Positions 1 through 11,816 are shown, counted from the stretch's first letter. The stretch: 64,000 nucleotides of DNA from Pyxicephalus adspersus (GCF_032062135.1 NC_092859.1:110825058-110889057); one strand, 5' to 3'. The notes: generated from the letters alone by a model not told the origin. Translations and numbers: made by a program.

Positions 1-454
1 CACAGTGAGGTCACTTACTTGTCAGAGTGCATCATTATTTGGCAAATGAAGATGGTTTAGTTAAATATGCACAAGAAAATCACTAAAAATGCAGATCAAT
101 TTACAGTGAGGTTGTAAAAGACAAGTTCAATGTCAACCTTTTCTATATACTAGTGTGAAGATGGTTACTAATGGATCACATTTTCCATCATTTCATACTG
201 AACACACAGGTATTGAACATAACACAAATTGTTTATCTGCAAGCTAAGCTTTAGGTGAAACTCCAGTGAAAAAAAGCAAGATCTGTGATCAGGACACCTA
301 TATACCTTGTATAATCAGGTTGCTAAAAGTTCGTTGACCCCCCTAGCATTCTATTACACTTGCGTGTATTAACACGCAAAAAGCGTTACATTTTTGCATG
401 GAAATTTATTTTTTACATTGTAGGCCTATAATTCTTAGGCATAACTCACCAAAA

Positions 455-461
<7 letters not shown>

Positions 462-499
<38 letters not shown>
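462..499. repeat. (AT)n microsatellite
   Basis: A run of alternating T and A leads directly into the assembly gap, so its true length is unknown. Confidence 0.95.
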
Positions 500-579
500 N
501 NNNNNNNNNNNNNNNNNNNNNNNNNNNNNNNNNNNNNNNNNNNNNNNNNNNNNNNNNNNNNNNNNNNNNNNNNNNNNNN
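500..579. other. Assembly gap (80 N)
   Basis: Eighty undetermined bases follow the AT microsatellite. The gap lies inside the piggyBac-like element, so that element's 540-bp length is only nominal. Confidence 1.
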
Positions 580-645
580 TTTGTATTGAATCCAATACAA
601 AATTATTTGAATTTCCCGCCACTCCTCCCACCCGCACCGACGCAC

Positions 646-653
646 TGACGTCA
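646..653. promoter_or_regulatory. CRE-type palindrome in piggyBac-like element
   Basis: A perfect TGACGTCA (cAMP-response-element consensus, bound by CREB/ATF proteins) sits in an unusually GC-rich stretch. About 110 bp downstream on the plus strand there is a strong splice-donor-like AAG/GTAAGT near 758-764. In the related 2.2-kb copy the corresponding region lies upstream of the minus-strand transposase start, so promoter activity is plausible. The function is inferred from the motif only. Confidence 0.35.
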
Positions 654-877
654 CCAGGAGATCGTCCCTGCAGTTGCCTGCTGGAGATCAGAGGAAGAAG
701 ACGTGTCCCGAGAACCTGCAGAAACCAGCAAGAAGCCGGGGGATGCCAACGGAACAAGGTAAGTGTTTTTTCTTTTTTGTTTGCTTTTAGCGACCCCAAG
801 TGTGACTCCGGATTACCGCTTTTTGCATGGAAAATCCACCCTCGCAAAAGTCACACTCGCGATTACCGCTAGGGGGG

Positions 878-1323
878 TTAAAGAGGAACTAAACTCAAAG
901 CTCAACAAAAAAAAATCTGCCCCGGAGCCGGTGCTCCGGGCCCCACCATCTTCATTTTCTCTTGCGGGTTTTTCATCCTACATCACCCGACCCAGGCACG
1001 AGATTGGGTGACGTAGGATGAAAAAAAAATTTGCCGATCTCACTGCACATGCATGAGATCAGCAAATTTATCTCTTTGCATAAAAAAAGGTCTTCCTGTG
1101 CATGCCCAAAATAGGGATGCCTGACGTAGGTATGCCAGGAGGCTTTGCGCTCCCATTTATTCTCTACCGCCTCGGTGGCTGAGAATTAGGGGGCGGTGTT
1201 GCACCCTTTATTCAAAAAGGGTGTTGCACTTAAAACAAGAAAAACTGAATTTTTTGCCTTACATAAAAAAGTTGTCTAACTTTTTATGTAAAGAGAAAAT
1301 TCTGAGTTTAGGTATGCTTTAGG
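878..1323. mobile_element. TTAAAG-type MITE (family A), full length
   Basis: The left terminus reads TTAAAGAGGAACTAAACTCA and the right terminus is the inverse of a similar sequence (TGAGTTTAGGTATGCTTTA). Related ends appear near 23289, 24614, 54613, 54835 and 61507, so this is a dispersed family. It contains no coding sequence. Interior inverted segments (a Met/His-like ATCCTACATCACCCGACC against GGGTGACGTAGGAT, about 976-1020) predict a hairpin. The left end abuts the piggyBac-like element at its TTAA, suggesting the piggyBac element inserted at the TTAA present in this MITE's terminus. The superfamily was not determined. Confidence 0.7.
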
Positions 1324-4300
1324 CAACAACCAATTTCTGACTCAAAGTTAAATTAATTGACACCAATGATCTTTATTGGCTATCTATAAGGGAGACATTC
1401 TTCCCACTGGCAATCACACTTTGAGCTATGGATATAATAATGATAGAAGGGGTTTCCTGAAGACTTGACAGTTATATTTCCAGGTAATCCCATGTTAAGG
1501 AGGTCAAGAAAAACTGAAATTAAGCAACCAGACTACAATCAGGATACTATTGTTGTTTTAAAAAACTGGAACTAAAGTCTTTGAAAGATCAGAACTGCAG
1601 GCAAGTCTTTGTTAAGGAAGTAAGTATAATAATGCAAAAAGCAGCTTTTAAACTAAGTACCCAGGCAATGTAACAGTGACCAAATGCAATTAATCTTTAT
1701 GTAGAAACCAACTTCAGCAAGCAGAGCAGGGTATAGCAATTACAGTGTTCTGAAGTGTTGTCCTCAGCATTCTGTGCTTGCCACTTTTCACCAGCAGCCT
1801 GGCTGTCATTAGACAACTGCTCAATGACTGGTGTATATCCTGAGTGAATGAGAGTGGGACACAAGCAGCCCTGCTGTCACCTGCTTTGTGGCCAGTCTCT
1901 GCTGAACATAGATTCTCACCTGTAAACTGTGCTGCCCTTTTTGCCAGCTGTGTCAAAATGCCATCACAACAAAAGGTCATGAAGGCTCTGTGACCACTCT
2001 TAAGACCACTTAAGAATGATGATAGATGGGGTTGGGCTTTGTGTACAAAGAAAAAGAGATTTCAGTGAGAAGCCGCAACTCTGCTTGAGAATATGTACTT
2101 TGTATCTTTTTTTTTTTTTTTTACTCTGCATCTTTTTTGCTTCGGATCTTTTTAATGGACTACTGACAGGCTGTCATTTCTCACTGAACGCTTGCTTTTG
2201 TCTTCTACATGAAGCTGGGCACCATCTTTTGTCATGGGGGGGGGGGGGGGGTGCACAGAGCTGCAGGTACCCGTTTTTGGTTTTAATATTTTGAGTCATT
2301 CTACTGCAATAAGTGCAACAGTTCAGAGCTCATGATCTGCATAATGATTCTGCATTGGTTACACAAAATATGTTACTGCCATTGAATCAGTTGTAAAAAG
2401 GCCACTAGCATTAGCGATGAAAACCGTTGCATTGCCTCACCACATATTTACCTTTATTTAGATAGTTAAGTAGAAATATTCCCTGATATGTCTTTGTTCC
2501 AAACATTAAACTGTATACTGACAAAAATTCACTCCAACAGCATATCAGAAAGCTGACAATTATTAATTTAAAGACTAATACTTTAATTTGGAAGACAACA
2601 GTGAATAATAAAATCACATCAGCAGGCCTCACTTTCAAAGATGTTGTGCAAGTTTGCCCAACGTAAGCAGCCCGTAGCAATGATCAATCAGAGTGGTTGC
2701 AGGGATGAGTGGTCCATAATCTATCTGCAGCACAGTTAGGGTGACAGCATGTTCAAGCTTAACAACTTCCACAAGCTAACTCAAATGAATATGTTCGGCT
2801 TTTTTCAAGTTTTTTTTCTTACTGGCATCAATGCAATCATTTCTTTCCATTCCATTTTGGGTCTTTAGTAACTATTTTTACAAAGCTTTAACAACACAAT
2901 CATACAACCTGACCACTGAGGAACACTATTAGGTAAGGAATCAATACTAGACAACCTAGGATAGGCCAGCCAGGGTTCTAGAAGAGAATGCAGACTGTCA
3001 ATAAATTGAATTTTTCTTTTTCCATCTGACCAACTGAAGTCCAATATGATATGTGTATGATGAATACTTAGATCTATTTTCCCCTGAGAATCATTTTAGT
3101 CAGACCTACTTAGAAAGAAAATGGTCTTCAGCTGATATCAAGATTCCAATAACATGTTAAAACATTATTTTAGGAAGGGGAAAACAGAACAAAATGATGC
3201 CTTCAGTGTGAAATTGCATGCTAATCTGCTTTGCTGGCTCACCATGTGCTAGTAGCAGACATGGAGATCTGGAACATTAACACCTCTAGCCTCTTCAAGC
3301 TTACATCTGACACAACATGTACATCACATTAGGGCTTAATCATGGGCTATGCTACGGAATTACTGCAGTACAATTATGTTATAGCCTAGGGATGTAGTGA
3401 AGACGTTTTCATTTTTCCAAAAATGGCAAACAGATATATGTATAATCTAATAGCATCAAAGCAAATACCCAACATGCTTCTTTAACAGCTACCGAAGCAG
3501 GCCATGTTACCTGCAGCTAAATTTGTACAGCAGTAAGCTATTATTCTATAATGCAGATGAAATTATCGTCTTCATCAAACAGGAAAACTACTGGGATTTT
3601 CAACATATTTTCCTAACATTAAAACAGTTGCCTATAATCTTGTATATAGAAAACTTTCAAAAGAAAATCTTCCCCAAAGAAAATGAACCTTGTCCTACAA
3701 CTGGGCAATGGAGGCATTGGAGCACTGTAGACTGAAACACATTTTTAAAATTTGTTACTTTATTCTGCAAAAATTAAAAAAAATACATTCACAACGTTAA
3801 AACCACATAGGCTCTTTTTATCCTTGGTTTATCTTATGACTGGAAGCCTCAAGTATTGTATTAATTTGGACAACATTTGCAGGTAAACCACAATTATATA
3901 TAAACCAACCTTTTCTCTCTTTTTGGGCATAATATATTAAAGAAAAAAAGCATATTACCTTGCTATCTGACTATGCTGGGAAAATAAAACAGGAGTTTTG
4001 TTGGTGCATTTTTTGATTATTGGGGTCAGCGCAACATCTACCTATTCATTGAATCAAATAATTTTCTTTTCAAAGTGAACTAAGCTTGAAATGTGGCTGT
4101 GTTGAGCAAAATCCATTTGTTTTTCTTTTTCATACCAATGGGTATTCTAGGAAAAGTGAATTTTCAGAGTGTTTCAGCTCAATTACCAAGAAGTGAAAAT
4201 ACTCTACTTGTTTAGAAAACCAGCATGACTATCTGCTCTAATGGGCTAGTTACTAAGCTCCTCTGGCCCTAATTTAAAGCTAACCATGGACTGTAGCACC

Positions 4301-4366
4301 GGTTTCCAATATTTCTTGATCTGTGGTGAGCAAGTGACACTCCGAAACCATTCGGTTGGGATAGAC
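1324..4366. other. Unassigned non-coding DNA
   Basis: AT-rich sequence with no splice-flanked open frame, transposase similarity or recognised repeat. It contains a 16-base G run (2236-2251) and short T runs. The open frames here (up to about 92 codons) are of chance length. Confidence 0.6.
2236..2251 (+). repeat. Poly-G run (16 G)
   Basis: Sixteen consecutive G residues, long enough to be length-polymorphic or a sequencing-error hotspot. A second G run of 12 lies at 12408-12419. Confidence 0.9.
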
Positions 4367-4566
4367 CAGGGGTCCTCAAACTACGGCCCGCGGGACGAAT
4401 ACGGCCCGCTGAAGTTGTCCATCCGGCCCGCCGGCTGCTTCTCCTGCCTGAGTTCTGGCTGCCTGCCATCTGCACTCCAGGGAACCCGGTCACGTGACAC
4501 CACTGTTGCCGGGGTAACGCTGGAGCTGTCGGGCTGAAGCCATCAGGCAGAGAAGGTATGAGCAGA

Positions 4567-4725
4567 GACTCACTGCTGCCTTTATTTCTCACTGCACTGG
4601 TTCTCACTGCAGCACAAATGTACATGATCAATGTACATTTGTAAATATTATGAACATACTATGCACATTGATCATGTACACATGTGCTGCAGTGTGATCC
4701 ATGTATGAAGGCAGCAGTGAGTGAC
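4567..4725. repeat. Internal hairpin 1 of the hAT MITE
   Basis: The left arm CACTGCTGCCTTTAT pairs with GAAGGCAGCAGTGAGTGA on the right. Nested within it, CTGCAG-CACAAATGTACATGATCAATG pairs with CATTGATCATGTACACATGTG-CTGCAG, so the whole stretch can fold into one long stem. It may be a foldback duplication within the transposon. Confidence 0.75.
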
Positions 4726-4832
4726 AGGTAGCAGACACTGACAACGTTTTTTTAGCAGCCCTTTTTTAATTAATAAAAAGTGTGGGGTAGTGTTGGGTGT
4801 AGGGTAGGGTGTATAAAAAGAAGCAAATTAAT

Positions 4833-4955
4833 GAATTGCTTGAGATTATTCATTTGCATGGAAAATGCAAGATAAATTTGCATTTTCAATACACACAGTG
4901 AAAATTCAAATTTATCTGTGCATTTTCCATGCAAAGTAATAATCTCAAGCAATTT
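4833..4955. repeat. Internal hairpin 2 of the hAT MITE
   Basis: AATTGCTTGAGATTATT near 4834 is mirrored by AATAATCTCAAGCAATT ending at 4955. The inner arms (TTTGCATGGAAAATGCA) also pair, giving a near-perfect stem of roughly 55 bp per arm. Confidence 0.85.
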
Positions 4956-5173
4956 TAAAGCCAAAGTAAACGCCACTTTTTTTTTTAATGATCGGCAAGT
5001 GTGCTGTGCATATAGTATTGTTCTTTCATGTTTTTTATTCAATAAATACGTTTTGTGCAGTGTGCATAGGAATCTTCTCCTGTTTTTTTTCAAACTATAG
5101 TACTACCCCCGACAGTCTGAGGGACCGTGAACCGGCCCCCTGTTTAAAAAGTTTGAGGACCCCTGGGATAGAC

Positions 5174-7847
5174 AATCAAGTCACAGGGTGACCATATCTG
5201 TACATCTTTTTTCATTATGTGATTATTTCCAGCGTTCCCACAACCCAGAAATAGAGCAATGATGCTAATCCATCCAGACTAAATGATTTATCCAAACACA
5301 ATCCAATCGTTCTAACATTTAACCACTGCCTACAGATTAGTTAGGTCAGGTTGGGAAAATGAAATAATTCTCAGACTGTTCTGTTTGGGTCTGTATAGGT
5401 TAAAGATCTCCAAATATCCTTCAGTTTGCAGCTTTTATGTCTTACAAATTATCTTATACCTGAATGTTATGCTATGAATGTTATGCACACAGTAATTTGT
5501 TCAAATTGTATAATATAACATAGCTTTGGCAATATAACAAAAAGAGAAATTGTTCTGCAGGAACAAAGAACTATCATTTCAAAGCTGTGCTTGAAAGCCC
5601 AAGTACAAAAGGACATGCATTGAAGCTGCTTCAGTAGTTACGGTTTGTGTTTCCTCAATTTTTCCTGCATTTGTCAATAAAACAATGAAATGAGCAGGAG
5701 GGAAATAAGGGTTTGATGATGTTGAACAGAAAATGAAATGAGGGAACCTAGTGTGTGCCTGGGCGGCAACTTGTTTTTCTTTTAATGAGATGCTGTCGAA
5801 AGCAATGACAAGTTGCCATATGCACATCTTGTGGAAAAAAGGACAGAAAGCATAGTGAAGCCTTCCCCCTCTCCTTCAATTATACAGCAGGTTATATTAA
5901 CAAAAAGGTTTGTTTTTTTATATGTACTCTCAGCACTGCATTTTTCTTATACACAAGTCAACTGTAAAGACTTTAAAAAAAATCCATTTATTCCATGTTC
6001 CCAGTGTCATTAATATGGCTAGCCATAATAAAAGCAGTATACTTAAACAAAATAACAGTGTTGAAAATGTTATGTATAAAATAAAATAACAAGAAGAGCA
6101 AAGGTAAAAATGTGTTTTAAATGTACCTGAATAGGAGTCTATTTTTCATGATTTTCCTTTTATTTTTACAAGGTGTTCCTTCTAGTACTACACTTCCTGT
6201 TTTAGGGTGACAACATAATTTACTGTAATGTCTTTATGTTAGAGAAGTATTGTCAACTTGGTTAGGATATGTTTAAGGACTAGAGAATACCCTTCCTTCT
6301 TCACCTACATAACATAGGGGATGTGTTCTGTAGTCTTAACACACTTCCGTAATATTATAGTTTGAAACAAGACTGACAATGTCATGTGAAAAAGTAAGCA
6401 AATCTAATAGAAATTGTTGTGTTTTAGCAGATATGAAGTAAACATTGAATTGACATTGAACAGTACCCACAGATAAATTAAACTAAGACTGACATGATGT
6501 ATTTAATCTCACCAAATGCAGATCTGGTATCTGGAAAAACATAAGTAAACCCAAAAATTACTATCATTTGAAAACTATTACATTTGAATGGGCCATTTTA
6601 GATTGGATGCCAATAGATTATAATATGAACTCCTTAGGTAGTATGTTGGTGGAACCTGTTCTTTTGAAATCTCAGATGTATCAAGGGACTGCTGTGCAGG
6701 CAGTAGTTGGGGAAGGGACCCAACAGGCCCACTAATAAATTTTGAAAGAATATAGTGAGTGAGTAGATACAAGACCAGTCACCTTCACAGAGAAAAACAG
6801 TGACCAATGTTAAGTACAGAAAGCTACTGCAAAAAGGTAATGCTTCACACTGGAGTACCGGAAAGACCTGAAAAAACAAAACACAAAGAGCAGCAATTGT
6901 CAAGTAATGGTATATATGTTGCTTGTATTTAGGCAACATTTCCTTTTCCCAGAGCTCAACTTAAAGCCTTCTATACGCATTCAAGAATTTGTTTCTGCAA
7001 AGCATACCAACCAAATGTATAGGGTTAAAGTCTACCTAAATTACTTCCAGTCAGGTGAGCTCTACCTCAACAGACCAGGTAGTAAACTTTGTTGTTATAC
7101 CATATTAAATCCGAAACAGAATCTGCCAATGTATGCGCAGAAATAGATTAGAAAGTGGTAATAAAAGAACAAAATTAGTAGTGGTTTTATTACTTCAAAG
7201 AACCACAAGTCCAGTTATTTCATGATAAGTAGTGTCTTTATCAGAAAGCATACATATTGCAAAGTGATTTCAGATCACAGCATGTCCTTACTACCATACC
7301 TGACCTTTCTTTAGTTAGTGATAAGTCCTATTTAAACATTACCACCTAATTTTTTGCATTGAGCAAAGTTTTGTGTCATGGCAAATCAACAAATTTGTCC
7401 TACACTTGGAACGGATATCAGGCCTAAACGTTTTGTCCATCTCTCTAAAACAATTTTGCATCATTTGATACAAAGACAATATAAAGTTGTGTTTTGTGAG
7501 AAATGTATATTAGAAGGATACGTGTTGGACTTATAAATTGGTGCAGCTGTACTGAAACTGTAAGCTGGAAAGATTTAATTATATGGTTTGGGCACTTAGA
7601 ACAGAGGCGTAATTGAAAATAACAAAGCATACAAATGCTAATAAATGCTATTGTGCTTGACGGAGAAAGACAGCCAATGTCTGCATGTAAGCAATTAAAG
7701 AGGGGCTGCAAGTCACAAAGAAAATGAACACGCTTTCAAAACATTACAATGATTTTATTTGCACACGTTGTGTGCCAGGGCATCTCAGATATCATTTTAG
7801 AAGGCTTTAGAACACAGACAGGTTTGCTTTAAAGTAATGCCATTTAG
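5174..7847. other. Unassigned non-coding DNA
   Basis: No recognised repeat or gene. A striking pyrimidine-rich AG on the minus strand (the reverse of 6866-6890) looks like a splice acceptor, but no convincing exon follows it. Confidence 0.6.
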
Positions 7848-8515
7848 CAAGGGTGTCAAACTCTGGCCTCCAACATCCTTTTTTTTGGCCCCCAAAGGAA
7901 TCCTAAGTATGAACTGCAGCTGGCCTGCTGCTGCATTGAAATAGCGCTGCTACTACAATTCCTGGCATCAGTCGCGTCTATAGACCAGTGGGCTCTCTGC
8001 CTATGTGTGGCAGTTTTATTGACGCAAATAACGCTGTGAATTTTAGTAGCGGCGCTATTTCAATACAGAGGGAGTTTCAGAGGCGGGCCACTCATAAGAT
8101 TTAACCCCGCACTGACCGCGTCTGGCATTTCCAACACTCCCCCCCTCAGCTGTACTTTTCCTTGCTACTCCAAGGCATGGACGTGAATAGTTGGATTTTC
8201 ATAGAAGAATAATATTTCTATTGCTAGCCTAAGCAAAAAGGTTACCATTGAAATTTAACTCAGAAGGCTACAAATAGAGAAAGAGGCAGAAGATTTTTTC
8301 TTAAATAAAATGAAAAAAAAAATATATGCCTTTTTCTCTATTATAAGCTTGTTCCAGATTGAATGTGAAGCAAAACCTCTTTGTTTCCATATGAAAATGG
8401 TTTATATCCAATGAGAAGGAAAAATGTCTTCAATTTTTTCAATAAATTTCAAGGCTGGCCTGCAACTTTGTCTAAGTTTTTAATTTTGGCCCTCTGTGTA
8501 TGAGTTTGACACCCG
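7848..8515. mobile_element. hAT MITE, GGGTGTCAAACTC family
   Basis: The left end CAAGGGTGTCAAACTCTGGCC and the right end GAGTTTGACACCCG form an inverted repeat. A decayed 8-bp duplication flanks it: CCATTTAG (7840-7847) and TCATATAG (8516-8523), 6 of 8 matching. An internal inverted repeat (GCATTGAAATAGCGCTGCTAC near 7933 against GTAGCGGCGCTATTTCAATAC near 8047) can form a hairpin. A second, truncated copy of its left part is at 55652. It has no coding capacity. Confidence 0.85.
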
Positions 8516-9572
8516 TCATATAGTTTCTCAGTGATTTATACAACCACAGTAGTATTGTTAACAAGTTTGAGTGTTACTAATTGCTATCTAACTAAAACTG
8601 ACAAGGCAGTTTATTGAAGTAAATATGTTTACTTTTTACCTGCCAATGGATTTGTAGTTTTACTTCATCTTGTGGTTTACACACATGCTAATACTTCTCG
8701 TCCAAAAAATATACATCATACATTCCTTAGTTAGCAATTCCAGTTCTGTGTTCACCTCTAGCTTCTCTTCACAATTGTGCTTGCCCTTCACGGGAATTGT
8801 AGAGAAATGAGAAGTGTAAACATATCAATTGTTTGTACTTCCTCAAAAATGCTTCCAAAATCCCTTTTAACACAAAAATACTGCTCAAATGCTAGGTGTA
8901 TGAAAAACACCCTTCACAAACACGTAAACAAAAAAAAAAAGCCTCTTGGTTTACCACAACCTTGGTCGCCATGTGAAAAAGCCCTTACAAAAAATCCTGT
9001 CTATATTAAATCATCATAACTGCACATGTCAACATACCAACCAACATATCAACATATGAATTTTGGTAAATTTTGAAAATATTTTAATCCATTACATGAT
9101 GCGCAGGAAGCCCAAGATCCTCACTTGCTCAGTTATTCTTCCACGGACTACTATTGATGAGTACAATCCATTGCATACCTGGTACACTTCATTGTTCATT
9201 GTCAAAGTTGCTCAGATACTCCTAGATACGAACGGGGCTTCCCTACTCATATGTGTGCAGAACAGAGGCTTGATGGGGGGAGGGGGCGGATTGCATGACT
9301 TGCAGAAGAATTCTTTAGCTAAACACAGCTGAAGTTGTGGGTGATCTTAGGAGCTGAGCTGATCTCTAACATCTTTTACATCTTTAATGACCAAGACAAA
9401 CGCTGCACCTTTTTCCTTTTGCATATCAAAGCACAGCTTCCTCCAGAAGTTAATGAATGTCTAGTCTCCACAAAGCACTTTTTTTTTTTTTTGTTTGTTT
9501 GTGAATATACAGTAACTGACAACACTGCCTAATAATATGTTGAGACAAACATCTGTCCTAATTCATTAAAAT

Positions 9573-9658
9573 AATGTACCTTTTCCAACTTACATACAAG
9601 TTTAACTTAAGGACAAACCTACAGTCCCTATCTCATATGTAACCGGAGGACTACCTGT
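9573..9658. mobile_element. Fragment of ACAGGTAGTCC-type DNA transposon
   Basis: The right end GTAACCGGAGGACTACCTGT matches, inverted, the AGGTAGTCCTCAGGTTAC terminus of the element at 60244-60452. The adjoining AACTTAAGGACAAACC also resembles that element's interior. The other end is missing, so this is a truncated copy. Confidence 0.6.
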
Positions 9659-10784
9659 TTACAACACACTTTGCTGTTAAATAGAGAGCATCTCTTTATA
9701 TTCACTTCACATGTAAGTGGTTAAGCACAATTTGCTGTTGTATGGAAGGCTGCCTTTTCACATTCTTTACAAGTCATATGGTTGTATTCTTGTTACAAAG
9801 TGTGCCCTAGGTGTTTGATTCATAAGAGAAGTTGCACAGAGTTACATATATAATAACTGTAAAATGTAATGTAACTGTATTTAAAAAGCTAGCTGATTGT
9901 AATTTTGATCCCGTTTTTTCAATATCTTAAGTCACAAACCCCAAATGACTATGTTAATCAGTTCTGAGTTTATGAACTGCATAAATGTTTGGTCAGTGGC
10001 TCAGAAAGTGTTTTAGTCCAAGGGAGTTCTTAATGATGCTAGACCACATATTTTTCACTAGGCTTAATGAATGAGGTAAAAAGTCACTTTGCAAGGATTT
10101 ATGCTTACACGGGATTAAATGATGAAAGTATGGACAGCAGCACTTTATGTAATTTTGTTTTGCAAGGTGAATTATCCTACAGGTTTTCCAGCCATTTGCA
10201 ATATCACAAGATCTTCATCAGAAATACATACAGCCAAGGTCTAGGAGCAAACATTAAGTGATAAAACATGCAGGAAAAACAACAAATACTTATGCAATAT
10301 CTTGTATAGTCTTCATCCCACAACCCTGATGTGAACCTTATTAAACCAGTTTCAGATTACTTGCCTACTTTGCAAGTATAAACATACCCAAAATAAATGC
10401 TGCTGTTTTAGGCAAAGAGTGGCCACAAAAACTACTCTTTTTTTTTTTTTTTTTTTTGCTACTTTCTACACTTTAAGATCAATTGCATATGTAGCTGTGA
10501 ACTAGTGTTTCCAATGTACCCAGAACAATTTACACCATATACTATATCATTCACATTTCATATTATTCAAATATAACTGCTCTGCATTTTACTGGTATGT
10601 ACATTTTTAGCAAAAAAGGTTACACATCATAAAAACAAAGCAAAGGAAGATATAGGACTTTCTTTTATATGGCTTTTATAATAATTCTAATTCATAAAAT
10701 GCTTGTATGCAGGATTTAGATTTTTTTTTCCTGATACTACTTCCATAGTATAAAATAGTCATGAGATTTTGAATGAACTATTGT

Positions 10785-10975
10785 GAACCGTTATCGCTAA
10801 GGCTAATTAACAGATTTAATGGCTTTTCCAACAATGCTCATTAGGATAATTAAGCAGCAGGCTAGCAGTGATCTGGAGCTGTGTGGTCACAGAGAGGGGA
10901 GAGTGCGCCAGTGATATCATTACATTAGGGTTTTCAGAAGAGGATATTAGATCAGAGTTGCCAATTAAGTTTTTC
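10785..10975. promoter_or_regulatory. Possible conserved non-coding element
   Basis: A stretch of higher complexity than its surroundings carries two homeodomain-type TAATTA cores (CTAATTAACAG near 10804, GATAATTAAG near 10847) and is rich in short transcription-factor-like words. Neither strand stays open through it and no repeat was recognised. Conservation cannot be tested from one sequence. Confidence 0.2.
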
Positions 10976-11454
10976 TTTGCGTCAGTGCAGCTGCTGCAGG
11001 GTATACCTTAACTGCCTGTGTGCATCTCATCTCTTACTATGTCATCAACAATATAACTATAATGAAATTAGACCTCGATTGGTGATGTTGTAAAGTAGTA
11101 CATGCAAGCTCCTTAGAGCAAGAATTAACCCCTATTTTCAATGCTGAAACTAAAGTACCAAAGTAACAAATGTTATTTTTTGTTGTATTTATTGCCACTT
11201 ACCAGTTTTCATGGGATGTCCCTAACTACACAACATATTACCCCTATGCTTTCGAGATGATTACTGAAACACTTCCTATGCTTGTGTGACAAGGTTCACC
11301 ATTTGAATGGCATTTAAGATGATGATACCATTGGAAAAGTCTGTTAAGAATAATAAGGAATGTCTTTCAGTTTTTTACCTTTATATATGGATAGGTGGTT
11401 TGTTCAAGGAAAACAGCTAGGAGTACTGATAACATTGTTTGAGAGTTCAGTTTG

Positions 11455-11816
11455 ATAATAATACACAGTATTTTTTTTAGCCCCAACAACTTACGCAGCG
11501 CTTTACAAAGTCCATAGTTATGTCACTAGCTGTCCTTCAAAGGGGCTTACTATCTAATGTCCCTATCATAGTCATATATTAATGTCTACGTGTATGTTAA
11601 TCTTTAATACATTCTTAGTTCAATTTTGGGAGGAAGCCAATTAACCGAACTGCATATTTGTGGAATGTGGGAGGAAACTGGAATATCCAGAGGAAACCCA
11701 CGCTAACACAGCGTGAACCTGCAAACTCCATGCAGATAGTGCCCTGGTCGAAATTCGAACCTGGGACCTAGTGCTGCAAAGTCCAGAATGCTAACCTCTG
11801 AGCCACTGTGCAGCAC
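11455..11816 (-). mobile_element. V-SINE-like tRNA-derived SINE
   Basis: Read on the minus strand, the element starts near 11816 with a tRNA-like head. This has an A-box-like TGGCTCAGAGGTTAGCA (11789-11805) and a B box GGTTCGAATTTCGACC (11746-11761), the internal RNA polymerase III promoter. A central region follows (GCGTGGGTTTCCTCTGGAT, TTTCCTCCCACATTCC) that I recognise as the conserved core of vertebrate V-SINEs. The 3' part (GGACAGCTAGTGACATAACT, TGTAAAGCGCTGCGTAA) matches the LINE-like tail at 45722-45807, as expected for a SINE that borrows a LINE 3' end for retrotransposition. No clear target duplication was found. It is a repeat, not a functional tRNA gene. Confidence 0.78.

Larger units (their letters stand above)
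338..877. mobile_element. Non-autonomous piggyBac-like element
   Basis: The ends read inward as CCCCCCTAGCATTC on the left and, reversed, CCCCCCTAGCGGTAATC on the right. The right end is followed by TTAA (878-881) and the left is preceded by TTGA (334-337), consistent with the TTAA target duplication of piggyBac elements with one base decayed. The terminal and subterminal sequence (CTAGCG..., then TTTGCATGGAAATTTATT) is shared with the larger piggyBac copy at 28307-30493. No transposase is visible, so it would need a helper in trans. The interior holds an AT microsatellite, an 80-bp assembly gap and a GC-rich segment (about 615-760). Confidence 0.8.
4367..5165. mobile_element. hAT-superfamily MITE with perfect 8-bp TSD
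   Basis: The element begins CAGGGGTCCTCAAACT and ends AGTTTGAGGACCCCTG, a perfect terminal inverted repeat of about 15 bp in the style of Charlie-type hAT elements. It is flanked by an identical 8-bp duplication, GGATAGAC, at 4359-4366 and 5166-5173; 8 bp is the diagnostic hAT target-site length. It is 799 bp long with no transposase coding, so it was presumably moved in trans. It contains two long internal inverted repeats (separate entries). Confidence 0.93.
8524..11454. other. Mostly unassigned non-coding DNA
   Basis: AT-rich sequence containing a MITE fragment (9573-9658), a poly-T run near 10438-10457 and one possible regulatory stretch (10785-10975), all listed separately. Otherwise nothing was recognised. 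Confidence 0.6.

Noticed and set aside
4269..4631. 120-codon minus-strand frame
   Set aside because: Runs through the left end of the hAT MITE at 4367 with no motif; open because of local GC-rich transposon sequence.
6780..6890. Strong splice-acceptor-like sequence on the minus strand (T-rich tract then CAG near 6867)
   Set aside because: The following segment has no recognisable peptide and only a weak donor-like GTGACT; two of three frames stop quickly. Not enough for an exon call.
11740..11810. tRNA-like A and B boxes
   Set aside because: They form the head of a V-SINE-like element with its core and tail attached; no cloverleaf of a functional tRNA could be made out.
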